Source: an uncultured Blautia sp. (GTDB taxonomy: Bacteria > Bacillota > Clostridia > Lachnospirales > Lachnospiraceae). Taken from it: a DNA stretch of 8,071 bases. The notes beneath the pieces are model-generated. The model had not been told where the DNA came from. It did no database searches and worked only from the letters and a program-made list of their open reading frames with translations. The stretch spans positions 1 to 8,071 of the forward strand of contig CALIZJ010000017.1 of assembly GCA_938028845.1 (NCBI GenBank), given 5' to 3'. The stretch's first letter is position 1, and the number at the start of each line of letters is the position of its first letter. Position numbers and translations under genes: made by a program. Shown piece by piece: positions 1 through 5,594 of this stretch.

Positions 1-644
1 AGTACCAGGAGTTTCACAGCAAATTAGTCCTGGGAGAGGAAAATATCCTGGGAGTACGGCTGCCGAAAATGCGCGTACTGGCCAGGGAGCTGGCGAAAAA
101 AGACTGGGAGGACTGGTTTTTGGGCGCTTCGGATGTCTATTACGAGGAGACGATGGTGCGCGGCCTTGTGCTGGCTTATGGAAAGCTGGATGTGCGGACT
201 AAGCTGGATTATGTAAGGGCATTTGTGAAAGACATTCATAACTGGGCCGTATGCGACAGCTTCTGTAATACTTTAAAGGATGCGGACAAGTATCCGGATA
301 TTTACTGGGACTTTCTGGAACCGTATTTTGACTCGGATAAAGAATATGAGGCAAGATTCGGCGCGGTCATGCTTCTTAGTCATTTTGTAAAGGAAGAATA
401 CCGGGAAGAGGCCCTGGAAAGATTAAAACGTGTCCGCCAAGACGGTTACTACGCCAAGATGGGCGTGGCATGGGCCATATCCGTATACTTTGCAGCATTT
501 CCAGAGGAGATGCTTGCCTACCTGAAGGGGGATCATGGGCTGGAGGATTTTACTTACCGGAAATCCCTGCAGAAGATCACAGAATCCTACCGGGTAAGCA
601 AAGAGATGAAAGCGATCATAAAAGAAATGAGACAGAGAGGATAA
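1..644 (+). CDS. DNA alkylation repair protein, AlkD-like HEAT-repeat glycosylase (5' partial)
   Basis: The frame is open from base 3 to TAA at 642-644, giving 213 visible residues, so the true start lies outside the window. The ATG at 69 is internal, because the family's N-terminal pattern (YQEFHSKLV, then ILGVRLPKMRVLA) is readable upstream of it. The AlkD family (DNA_alkylation, PF08713) excises N3- and N7-alkylated purines using a superhelix of HEAT-like repeats. In Bacillus cereus AlkD, from memory, Trp109, Asp113 and Arg148 line the active site. Equivalents here appear to be Trp81 and Asp85 of the visible fragment (motif NWAVCD) and Arg118 (EARFGAVML), so the protein looks catalytically intact. 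Probably only a short N-terminal piece is missing, since relatives run about 220-240 residues. It is followed after 4 bases by the SseB-family gene and probably shares its transcript. Its promoter is not in view. Family assignment is firm; exact substrate is not shown by sequence. Confidence 0.88.
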   Translation, partial: YQEFHSKLVLGEENILGVRLPKMRVLARELAKKDWEDWFLGASDVYYEETMVRGLVLAYGKLDVRTKLDYVRAFVKDIHNWAVCDSFCNTLKDADKYPDIYWDFLEPYFDSDKEYEARFGAVMLLSHFVKEEYREEALERLKRVRQDGYYAKMGVAWAISVYFAAFPEEMLAYLKGDHGLEDFTYRKSLQKITESYRVSKEMKAIIKEMRQRG

Positions 645-648
645 AGAA

Positions 649-1410
649 ATGGGAATCAGTAAGGAACAGGCAGTGAAGGAACTGCAGAACAGAGACTTTG
701 TATTTGTTGCATATTCACAGGCGACGAAACTTCCGTATGTGACTTGTGATGAGGAAACCTTTAACGACCAGGCATGGGTTTTTTCCACAGAGGAAGGCAT
801 CAAGGAATACGGACAAAAATGTGTGGAGAATAAGATCCTTTTAATGGGTATGCGTTTTGAAAAGAAAGATTATCCCAGATTTTACGGGACTTTATATGCC
901 ATTGGCGTAAACACCGTTATGTGGGTGGACGGAGAAGAGCAGTGTGAGGTAGACCTTACCGATATTGCAAAGCAGGATATAAGCAAGCTGGAACCTGAAA
1001 AAAGACCGCTTCTGAATCCTACCCTGCAGCTTTCCGGCATCTATTTTATGCAGGAGCTGCGCCGCCCCATTAAGAATGAGGAGCGCCAAAATATGCGGGA
1101 GATGGAAGAAGAGCTTTTGGTAAATCTTCGTAAATCAGAATTTTTAATGGTAATGAATGTAAGCGAAGAGGATCCGAAAAAGATCAATATACCTTTCCTG
1201 AAAGACAAAAAGGAACAGATCCTGCAGCCTATTTTTTCCGATGTGATGGAACTGGAGAAATTTACCAAAGGAAAGAAAATGCGTGTGGCGAAGCTTCCTT
1301 TTACCAAGCTTATGGACGTGATGCTGGAAAAGGCCGTTGCCTATGTGATAAATCCTATGGGATTTAATCTCGTGCTGAACAGAGACCAGATAAAGAAGAT
1401 TATCGGGTAA
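649..1410 (+). CDS. SseB-family protein
   Basis: A 253-residue soluble protein with no signal peptide or membrane segment. ATG at 649 lies 4 bases after the previous stop, with a purine-rich AGAGAGGA 7 bases upstream, which suggests translational coupling. It resembles the clostridial SseB-like family (SseB N-terminal domain, PF07179). Residues about 12-120 carry the recognisable stretch PYVTCDEETFNDQ with WVFSTEEG, and then YAIGVNTVMW. A second half at about 170-250 (INIPFLKDKKEQILQPIFSD, then VAYVINPMGFNLVLNRDQ) looks like a repeat of the fold. SseB was named for enhanced serine sensitivity in E. coli. The domain also occurs in type III secretion proteins, but nothing here points to secretion, and the biochemical role in Clostridia is unknown. 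Sitting between an AlkD-like gene and mntP it looks like a housekeeping passenger of the operon. Family call fairly sure; function unknown. Confidence 0.8.
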   Translation: MGISKEQAVKELQNRDFVFVAYSQATKLPYVTCDEETFNDQAWVFSTEEGIKEYGQKCVENKILLMGMRFEKKDYPRFYGTLYAIGVNTVMWVDGEEQCEVDLTDIAKQDISKLEPEKRPLLNPTLQLSGIYFMQELRRPIKNEERQNMREMEEELLVNLRKSEFLMVMNVSEEDPKKINIPFLKDKKEQILQPIFSDVMELEKFTKGKKMRVAKLPFTKLMDVMLEKAVAYVINPMGFNLVLNRDQIKKIIG

Positions 1411-1419
1411 CAGGAGGGG
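1411..1419 (+). promoter_or_regulatory. Ribosome binding site deciding the GTG start of mntP
   Basis: CAGGAGGGG directly follows the SseB-family stop and lies 5 bases before GTG at 1425. No ATG in this frame occurs until Met15 (the SMD motif), which lies inside the first conserved membrane helix, so GTG is the credible start. Confidence 0.8.
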
Positions 1420-1424
1420 CAGCA

Positions 1425-1985
1425 GTGGGATTAGTTGAGTTATTTCTGATCGCAGTAGGATTATCCATGGATGCATTTGCGGTATCTATCTGTAAGGGGC
1501 TTTCCATGCCGAAGATGAAATGGAAGAACGCTGTTCTTGCGGGAATTTATTTTGGCGGATTCCAGGGGCTTATGCCAGCCATCGGCTACTTTTTGGGAAG
1601 CCAGTTTGAGGATGTGATCGTAAATGTGGATCACTGGATTGCTTTTATATTGCTTTCCATTATCGGTATTAATATGATACGGGAGGCAATGGGCGAGGGA
1701 GAATCCCTGGATGATTCTTTTGATGTAAAGACGATGCTGCTTCTTGCCGTGGCCACAAGTATTGATGCCCTTGCTGTAGGTGTGACTTTTGCGTTTTTAC
1801 GGGTAAATATTGTCTCTGCAGTGCTTTTCATTGGATGTACTACATTCATCTTCAGCATGGCCGGCATCAAGATCGGAAACGTGTTTGGAAGCCGGTTCCG
1901 GGCAAAGGCACAGATCGCAGGGGGCGTGATCCTGATCCTGATCGGATTAAAGATTCTTCTGGAACATTTAGGAATATTAGGATAA
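1425..1985 (+). CDS. mntP: Manganese efflux pump MntP
   Basis: A 186-residue integral membrane protein that exports Mn2+ across the cytoplasmic membrane and guards against manganese toxicity. The length matches the MntP/YebN family (two DUF204 repeats). Six hydrophobic helices can be read at about residues 3-23, 37-58, 69-86, 103-123, 129-149 and 163-183. The two repeat signatures are GLSMDAFAVSI with Asp16 and ATSIDALAVGV with Asp114. In E. coli MntP, from memory, equivalent membrane aspartates are needed for function. Translation starts at GTG with a strong ribosome binding site. The gene is the last of the AlkD-like/SseB/mntP unit and is closed by an intrinsic terminator 4 bases after its stop. 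Many mntP genes are preceded by the manganese-sensing yybP-ykoY riboswitch, but only 14 bases separate this one from the preceding gene, so no such element fits here. Confidence 0.95.
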   Translation: MGLVELFLIAVGLSMDAFAVSICKGLSMPKMKWKNAVLAGIYFGGFQGLMPAIGYFLGSQFEDVIVNVDHWIAFILLSIIGINMIREAMGEGESLDDSFDVKTMLLLAVATSIDALAVGVTFAFLRVNIVSAVLFIGCTTFIFSMAGIKIGNVFGSRFRAKAQIAGGVILILIGLKILLEHLGILG

Positions 1986-1988
1986 GCA

Positions 1989-2017
1989 GAGGGCGGCGGG
2001 GTGCCGCTCTTTTCTTT
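1989..2017 (+). terminator. Rho-independent terminator after mntP
   Basis: A 9-bp stem (GAGGGCGGC with GCCGCTCTT, including two G-U pairs) closes a 5-base GGGGT loop and runs into TCTTTT. It begins 4 bases after the mntP stop and ends the first operon. Confidence 0.85.
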
Positions 2018-2039
2018 TGAAACAGGGACAGCCGTCAAA

Positions 2040-2057
2040 AAAATGCAGGAAAAATTT
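2040..2057 (+). repeat. 18-base direct repeat, copy 1 (upstream of the gntR-clpC promoter)
   Basis: AAAATGCAGGAAAAATTT occurs here and again, exactly, at 2528-2545, where it spans the start codon of clpC. This copy ends 5 bases before the TTGCAA -35 box. Read from its ATG it would give MQEKF and then diverge to a stop at 2074-2076. It has no ribosome binding site, so it is not a gene. It could be chance in an A-rich tract or a relic of a duplicated clpC start. Confidence 0.7.
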
Positions 2058-2062
2058 TTTTC

Positions 2063-2090
2063 TTGCAAAACCTGAATTATGTGCTACTAT
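2063..2090 (+). promoter_or_regulatory. Promoter of the gntR-clpC unit
   Basis: TTGCAA (2063-2068) and TACTAT (2085-2090) are separated by 16 bases, and TG at 2082-2083 gives an extended -10. An A/T tract just upstream resembles an UP element. The start point would be near 2097, giving a leader of about 46 bases before the GntR start at 2143. It follows directly on the mntP terminator, which fits the start of a new transcription unit. Confidence 0.7.
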
Positions 2091-2109
2091 ATGTATAACA
2101 CATTATGTG
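2076..2109 (+). promoter_or_regulatory. Candidate operator: nested dyads over the -10 and start point
   Basis: ATGTG (2079-2083) faces CACAT (2099-2103) across the -10 box. CACAT is also the left half of a perfect 11-base palindrome, CACATTATGTG (2099-2109). ATTATGTG therefore occurs twice in direct orientation, at 2076-2083 and 2102-2109, 26 bases apart. Dyads placed over a core promoter next to a GntR gene suggest autoregulation by that protein. Binding itself is inference. Confidence 0.5.
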
Positions 2110-2142
2110 GATTACACCAGAAACGACGGAGGAGGTTGCCGT

Positions 2143-2520
2143 ATGGTTATAGAAATAGATTTTAACAGCGAAGAAGCGATTTACATGCAGCTTACCAATC
2201 AGATTATCATGGGGATTGCCACCTGCAGGCTGCAGGAGGGAGATCCGCTGCCGTCCGTACGGCAGCTTGCTGAAACCATTGGGATTAATATGCATACTGT
2301 GAATAAGGCATATGCCCTTTTGCGTCAGGAAGGGTTTGTCACCATAGACCGGAGAAAGGGCGCTGTCATATCTATTGATGCAAATAAGATTCAGGCATTA
2401 GAGGAGATGAAGCAGAATCTTCTGGTGGCACTTGCGCGGGGATGCTGTAAGAATGTAACCAGAGAAGAAGTGCATCAGCTCATTGACGATATATTTGATG
2501 AATATTATGTAGACAGATAA
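2143..2520 (+). CDS. GntR-family transcriptional regulator, YtrA subfamily
   Basis: A 125-residue cytoplasmic DNA-binding protein. The ATG at 2143 is chosen because CGGAGGAGG (2127-2135) lies 7 bases upstream. The frame stays open further upstream, but that part overlaps the promoter. Residues about 8-75 form the winged helix-turn-helix of the GntR family: YMQLTNQI in helix 1, then GDPLPSVRQLAETIGI with the typical PSVRQLA core, then NKAYALLRQEGFV and a basic wing (DRRKGA). The tail of about 45 residues is only two helices, too short for a FadR- or HutC-type ligand domain, which defines the short YtrA type. YtrA-type regulators usually repress their own operon, often with an ABC transporter. 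Here no transporter follows: clpC begins 10 bases downstream, where ctsR-mcsA-mcsB would stand in B. subtilis. It may therefore govern clpC, but its signal and targets are unknown. Confidence 0.88.
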   Translation: MVIEIDFNSEEAIYMQLTNQIIMGIATCRLQEGDPLPSVRQLAETIGINMHTVNKAYALLRQEGFVTIDRRKGAVISIDANKIQALEEMKQNLLVALARGCCKNVTREEVHQLIDDIFDEYYVDR

Positions 2521-2527
2521 GGAGGAG

Positions 2528-2545
2528 AAAATGCAGGAAAAATTT
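2528..2545 (+). repeat. 18-base direct repeat, copy 2 (clpC translation start)
   Basis: An exact match of the tract at 2040-2057. It includes the last three bases of the spacer, the clpC ATG (2531-2533) and the first four codons after it. The two copies lie 488 bases apart and bracket the gntR promoter and gene. Confidence 0.7.
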
Positions 2546-4993
2546 ACCAGACAGGCAGAAAATGCTCTTGAGCTGGCGAAAAAAGCCGCACAGTCACTGA
2601 AACACAATTATGTGGGGACCGAGCATATTCTGATCGGTCTTATGAAAGAAAAGGAAGGTACGGCAGGGAAAGTCCTGGAAGAGTTTGCCCTGGAAGAGGA
2701 GCGCCTGGAGGCGCTGATCGACCAGCTGATCGCCCCTCCGGATACTCTCATTGCCGAACGTACCCCGGGCTACAGTCCCAGGGCGAGAAAGATCATGGAA
2801 GGTGCGGCAAGAGAGGCAGAGGCTTTTCACGAGCCTTTGGTGGGGACGGAACATCTTCTGTTAGCGATGCTGAAAGAAACAGATTGTGTTGCCACCAGAC
2901 TTTTATATACTATGGGAGCCCAGATCCAGAAACTCTATGCAGCAGTTTTATCTGCTATGGGAATGGACGGAGATGCCATCGCCGAGGAATTTCAAAATGC
3001 AAAAGCGGCAAAAAGTAAAAGAGCGACTGGAACCCCTACCCTTGACCAGTACAGCCGGGATCTGACCCAGATGGCATCAGAAGGAAAGCTGGACCCGGTG
3101 GTAGGAAGAGATAAAGAGATTGCCCGGCTGATCCAGATTTTAAGCCGCAGGACGAAAAACAATCCTTGCCTGGTAGGCGAGCCTGGGGTTGGAAAAACGG
3201 CTATCGCAGAAGGCCTTGCCCAGAGGATTGTTTCCGGGATGGTACCGGACACTGTGAAAAATAAAAGAGTAGTGGTTTTGGATCTTTCCGGAATGGTGGC
3301 TGGAAGCAAATACAGAGGAGAATTTGAAGAAAGAATCCGCAATGTGGTAAAAGAGGTGCGCGAGCACCAGGGAATCCTTTTGTTTATAGATGAGCTGCAC
3401 ACCATTATCGGTGCAGGGGGAGCTGAGGGGGCTTTAGATGCTTCAAATATTTTAAAGCCTTCCCTTTCCAGAGGGGAAATCCAGTTGATCGGCGCTACGA
3501 CTTTAGAGGAATACAGAAAATATATTGAAAAGGATGCGGCTCTGGAGCGGCGGTTCCAGCCTGTTACGGTGGAAGAGCCTACCGAAGAGGAGGCAGTGGA
3601 AATTTTAAGAGGCCTGCGCCCCTATTACGAAGACCATCATAAGGTAAAGATCGAAGACGAAGCTCTTGAGGCAGCGGTAAAAATGTCGGTGCGTTATATC
3701 AATGACCGTTTTCTGCCGGATAAGGCCATTGATATCATTGACGAGGCGGCTTCTAAGGTACAGCTTGCAGGATACAGCACCACACCGGAGCTGGATGCTT
3801 TAGACCAGGAGCTTAAGGATCTGTTAAAAGAAAAAGAGGACGCGATCCGTGAGGCGGACCTTGAACGGGCAAGAGACGTGCAGGAACGCCAGGCAAAGGT
3901 AAAAAAAGAAATCGAAAAGCAGAAAGCACGCTATGAGCGGAAAAATAAGAAAAAGCCGCTGACTGTAACGGAGGCTTCTGTGGCGGATATCGTATCTGAC
4001 TGGACAAAGATCCCGGTGCAGAGACTGACAGAAGGGGAGACGAAGCGGCTTGCCCATCTGGAAAAGGAACTGCACAAGCGTGTGATCGGGCAGGAGGAAG
4101 CGGTAAAGGCAGTAGCCCAGGCGGTAAAGAGGGGCAGAGTAGGATTAAAAGATCCCAACCGTCCCATTGGCTCTTTCCTGTTTTTAGGACCTACCGGAGT
4201 GGGAAAAACAGAGCTTTCCAAAGCGCTTGCAGAAGCGGTCTTCGGAAGTGAACAGGCAATGATCCGTGTGGATATGTCCGAGTACATGGAAAAGCACAGC
4301 GTATCCAAGCTGATCGGCTCGCCGCCAGGATATGTAGGATACGACGAGGGCGGGCAGCTCAGTGAAAAGGTGCGCAGGAATCCATACAGCGTTCTTTTGT
4401 TTGACGAGATAGAAAAGGCCCATCCGGATGTATTTAATATCCTTCTTCAGGTTTTGGACGACGGACATATTACCGACGCCCATGGCCGTAAGGTGGATTT
4501 TAAGCAGACGATCATCATTATGACTTCCAATGCAGGTGCACAGGCGATCATTGAACCTAAGCGCCTTGGCTTTATTTCCAATGAGGACGAAAAGCAGGAT
4601 TATGAGCGCATGAAATCCGGCGTTATGGAGGAAGTGCGCCGTATGTTTAAACCGGAATTTTTAAACCGTATTGATGAGATCATGGTATTCCATGCCCTGA
4701 ATAAAGAGCATATCAAAAAGATCGTAACCATCCTTTTAAAACAGCTCCAGAAGCGCTGCAAGGAGCAGATGAATATAGAGCTTAAAGTGACAAATGCGGT
4801 AAAAGAGCACCTTGCAGAGGCAGGATTTGACAGTAAGTACGGCGCGCGTCCTTTAAGGAGAGCTATCCAGACGCAGATCGAGGATGCCATGGCAAACGAG
4901 ATCCTGGAGGGGAATATAAAACAGGGAGACACGGTGACTGTGCAGCTTCATAAAAAGCAGATCCATTTCGTTTCTTCCAGGGAAGAAAAATAA
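2531..4993 (+). CDS. clpC: ATP-dependent Clp protease ATP-binding subunit ClpC (HSP100 unfoldase)
   Basis: A class I AAA+ unfoldase of 820 residues that forms hexamers, unfolds substrates and feeds them to ClpP. TAAGGAGGAG precedes the ATG. Domains in order: two Clp_N repeats (about 1-145); D1 with Walker A GEPGVGKT (216-223), pore loop KYRGEF (Tyr261) and Walker B Asp287-Glu288; a UVR/M-domain coiled coil (about 420-470) marking ClpC rather than ClpA or ClpE; D2 with Walker A GPTGVGKT (553-560), pore motif GYVGYDEGG (600-608) and Walker B Asp625-Glu626; and the C-terminal small domain with YGARPLRRAI. The ClpP-docking loop is Leu679-Gly680-Phe681, where B. subtilis has VGF. All nucleotide-binding motifs look intact. 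Glu31 and Glu107 match, from memory, the B. subtilis residues that bind phosphoarginine marks made by McsB. The M-domain Phe of Bacillus and Staphylococcus ClpC (F436) appears to be Leu444. The gene is co-transcribed with a GntR regulator instead of ctsR-mcsAB. Confidence 0.97.
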   Translation: MQEKFTRQAENALELAKKAAQSLKHNYVGTEHILIGLMKEKEGTAGKVLEEFALEEERLEALIDQLIAPPDTLIAERTPGYSPRARKIMEGAAREAEAFHEPLVGTEHLLLAMLKETDCVATRLLYTMGAQIQKLYAAVLSAMGMDGDAIAEEFQNAKAAKSKRATGTPTLDQYSRDLTQMASEGKLDPVVGRDKEIARLIQILSRRTKNNPCLVGEPGVGKTAIAEGLAQRIVSGMVPDTVKNKRVVVLDLSGMVAGSKYRGEFEERIRNVVKEVREHQGILLFIDELHTIIGAGGAEGALDASNILKPSLSRGEIQLIGATTLEEYRKYIEKDAALERRFQPVTVEEPTEEEAVEILRGLRPYYEDHHKVKIEDEALEAAVKMSVRYINDRFLPDKAIDIIDEAASKVQLAGYSTTPELDALDQELKDLLKEKEDAIREADLERARDVQERQAKVKKEIEKQKARYERKNKKKPLTVTEASVADIVSDWTKIPVQRLTEGETKRLAHLEKELHKRVIGQEEAVKAVAQAVKRGRVGLKDPNRPIGSFLFLGPTGVGKTELSKALAEAVFGSEQAMIRVDMSEYMEKHSVSKLIGSPPGYVGYDEGGQLSEKVRRNPYSVLLFDEIEKAHPDVFNILLQVLDDGHITDAHGRKVDFKQTIIIMTSNAGAQAIIEPKRLGFISNEDEKQDYERMKSGVMEEVRRMFKPEFLNRIDEIMVFHALNKEHIKKIVTILLKQLQKRCKEQMNIELKVTNAVKEHLAEAGFDSKYGARPLRRAIQTQIEDAMANEILEGNIKQGDTVTVQLHKKQIHFVSSREEK

Positions 4994-5012
4994 TTTTTCC
5001 GGAAAGGCGGTT

Positions 5013-5054
5013 TGCCGCTGTTTGCGCCAAAGAATAAAAAGCAGCGGCATTTCT
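5013..5054 (+). terminator. Probable terminator after clpC
   Basis: TGCCGCTG (5013-5020) pairs perfectly with CAGCGGCA (5042-5049). The stem can be extended inward by three pairs (T-G, T-A, T-A), leaving a 15-base loop. The following T run is short (TTTCT), so efficiency may be partial. A smaller competing hairpin, GGCGG-TTTG-CCGCT (5006-5019), uses the same left arm, so the two cannot form together. Confidence 0.5.
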
Positions 5055-5084
5055 AAAAAAGATATTAAAAATGGCCGGAGACTC

Positions 5085-5113
5085 TGGTCAAAAAATTGGA
5101 TTTATTATATAAT
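5085..5113 (+). promoter_or_regulatory. Promoter of the 5181 gene-radA unit
   Basis: TGGTCA (5085-5090, 4 of 6 consensus) is followed after exactly 17 bases by a perfect TATAAT (5108-5113) in a very A/T-rich tract. The start point would be near 5120, giving a 5' leader of about 60 bases. The small inverted repeat GGTTA-N7-TAACC (5117-5133) overlaps the predicted start and could be an operator or a 5'-end hairpin. GGTCAAA at 5086-5092 matches one CtsR heptad, but there is no second copy, so it is not a CtsR operator. Confidence 0.65.
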
Positions 5114-5180
5114 TATGGTTACAAAAAATAACCTATAAAATACTGAAAACAAGAGAAAGTCTTAGGGAGGACATAAGATC

Positions 5181-5594
5181 ATGGCAGTAGTTAAGGAACT
5201 CATTCGCACAGAGGCAGATGGAACAATAAGCTTCGGAGATTACGAACTTTCGACGAAGTCCAAGTTATCCGATTACCAGCACCAGGGCGATATGTATAAA
5301 GTAAAAACCTTCAATGAGATCACCAAGCTGGAAAGAAACGGAATGTTTGTATACGAATCTGTTCCGGGAACTTCCGTGTTCCATTTGGCACAGGACGGCT
5401 CCAGCATGAGCTTCCTGGTAGAAGGGCCGGAAGACGCCCAGATCACAGTGGAAATGGAAGGCGACACCGAATACGAAGTATTCATTAACGGCACAGACAC
5501 AGGAAAAATGAAAACAAATCTTGGAGGAAAGCTTTCCTTCAGTGCAGAGCTGGGAAATGCCGCTCAGGTAGAAGTAAAGATTGAAAGATGCTGA
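5181..5594 (+). CDS. Conserved protein of unknown function (family I recall as labelled "endosialidase" in databases)
   Basis: A 137-residue protein with no signal peptide, membrane segment, cysteine cluster or recognisable catalytic motif; the only Cys is the last residue. The start is fixed by AGGGAGG 10 bases upstream. The sequence alternates polar and hydrophobic residues, as in an all-beta protein. The second half (about 78-137: FLVEGPEDAQITVEM, then EYEVFINGTDTGKMKTNLGG, then VEVKIER) reads like a compact beta-sandwich. The first half contains KLSDYQHQGDMYKVKTF and KLERNGMFVYESVPGT. I recall near-identical proteins across Lachnospiraceae, often labelled endosialidase; that label is doubtful, because real phage endosialidases are several times longer. 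Codon choice is biased toward AAC, ATC, TTC, GAA and TAC more than in radA, which hints at strong expression. It has its own promoter, and radA starts inside its last codons. The cellular role is unknown. Confidence 0.85.
   Translation: MAVVKELIRTEADGTISFGDYELSTKSKLSDYQHQGDMYKVKTFNEITKLERNGMFVYESVPGTSVFHLAQDGSSMSFLVEGPEDAQITVEMEGDTEYEVFINGTDTGKMKTNLGGKLSFSAELGNAAQVEVKIERC

Noticed and set aside
69..644. ATG at 69 as the start of the AlkD-like gene
   Set aside because: The same frame is open upstream to base 3 and encodes the conserved N-terminal family pattern (YQEFHSKLV, ILGVRLPK), so the ATG is internal and the gene is truncated by the window edge.
470..676. Overlapping + strand frame at 470-676
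   Set aside because: It lies out of frame within the AlkD-like gene, has no ribosome binding site and no recognisable protein.
1411..1424. Manganese riboswitch before mntP
   Set aside because: Only 14 bases separate the genes, and they hold just the ribosome binding site.
2031..2045. CtsR-like heptad (CGTCAAA) upstream of gntR-clpC, and GGTCAAA at 5086-5092
   Set aside because: A CtsR operator needs two tandem heptads separated by three bases. Each place has only one, and the first is imperfect.
1631..2068. Minus-strand open frames across the window, including 1631-2068, 2992-3405, 3931-4308 and 5265-5810
   Set aside because: They lie antisense to clear genes, lack ribosome binding sites and recognisable domains, and show the composition expected of shadows of coding strands.
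2017..2142. N-terminal extension of the GntR protein upstream of 2143
   Set aside because: This stretch contains the -35 and -10 boxes and the dyads, has no ribosome binding site, and lies outside the normal GntR fold. The ATG at 2143 has a strong GGAGG.
5181..5594. Endosialidase function for the 137-residue protein
   Set aside because: True endosialidases are far longer beta-propeller and tailspike enzymes. No catalytic motif is visible, so the remembered label is likely a propagated annotation.
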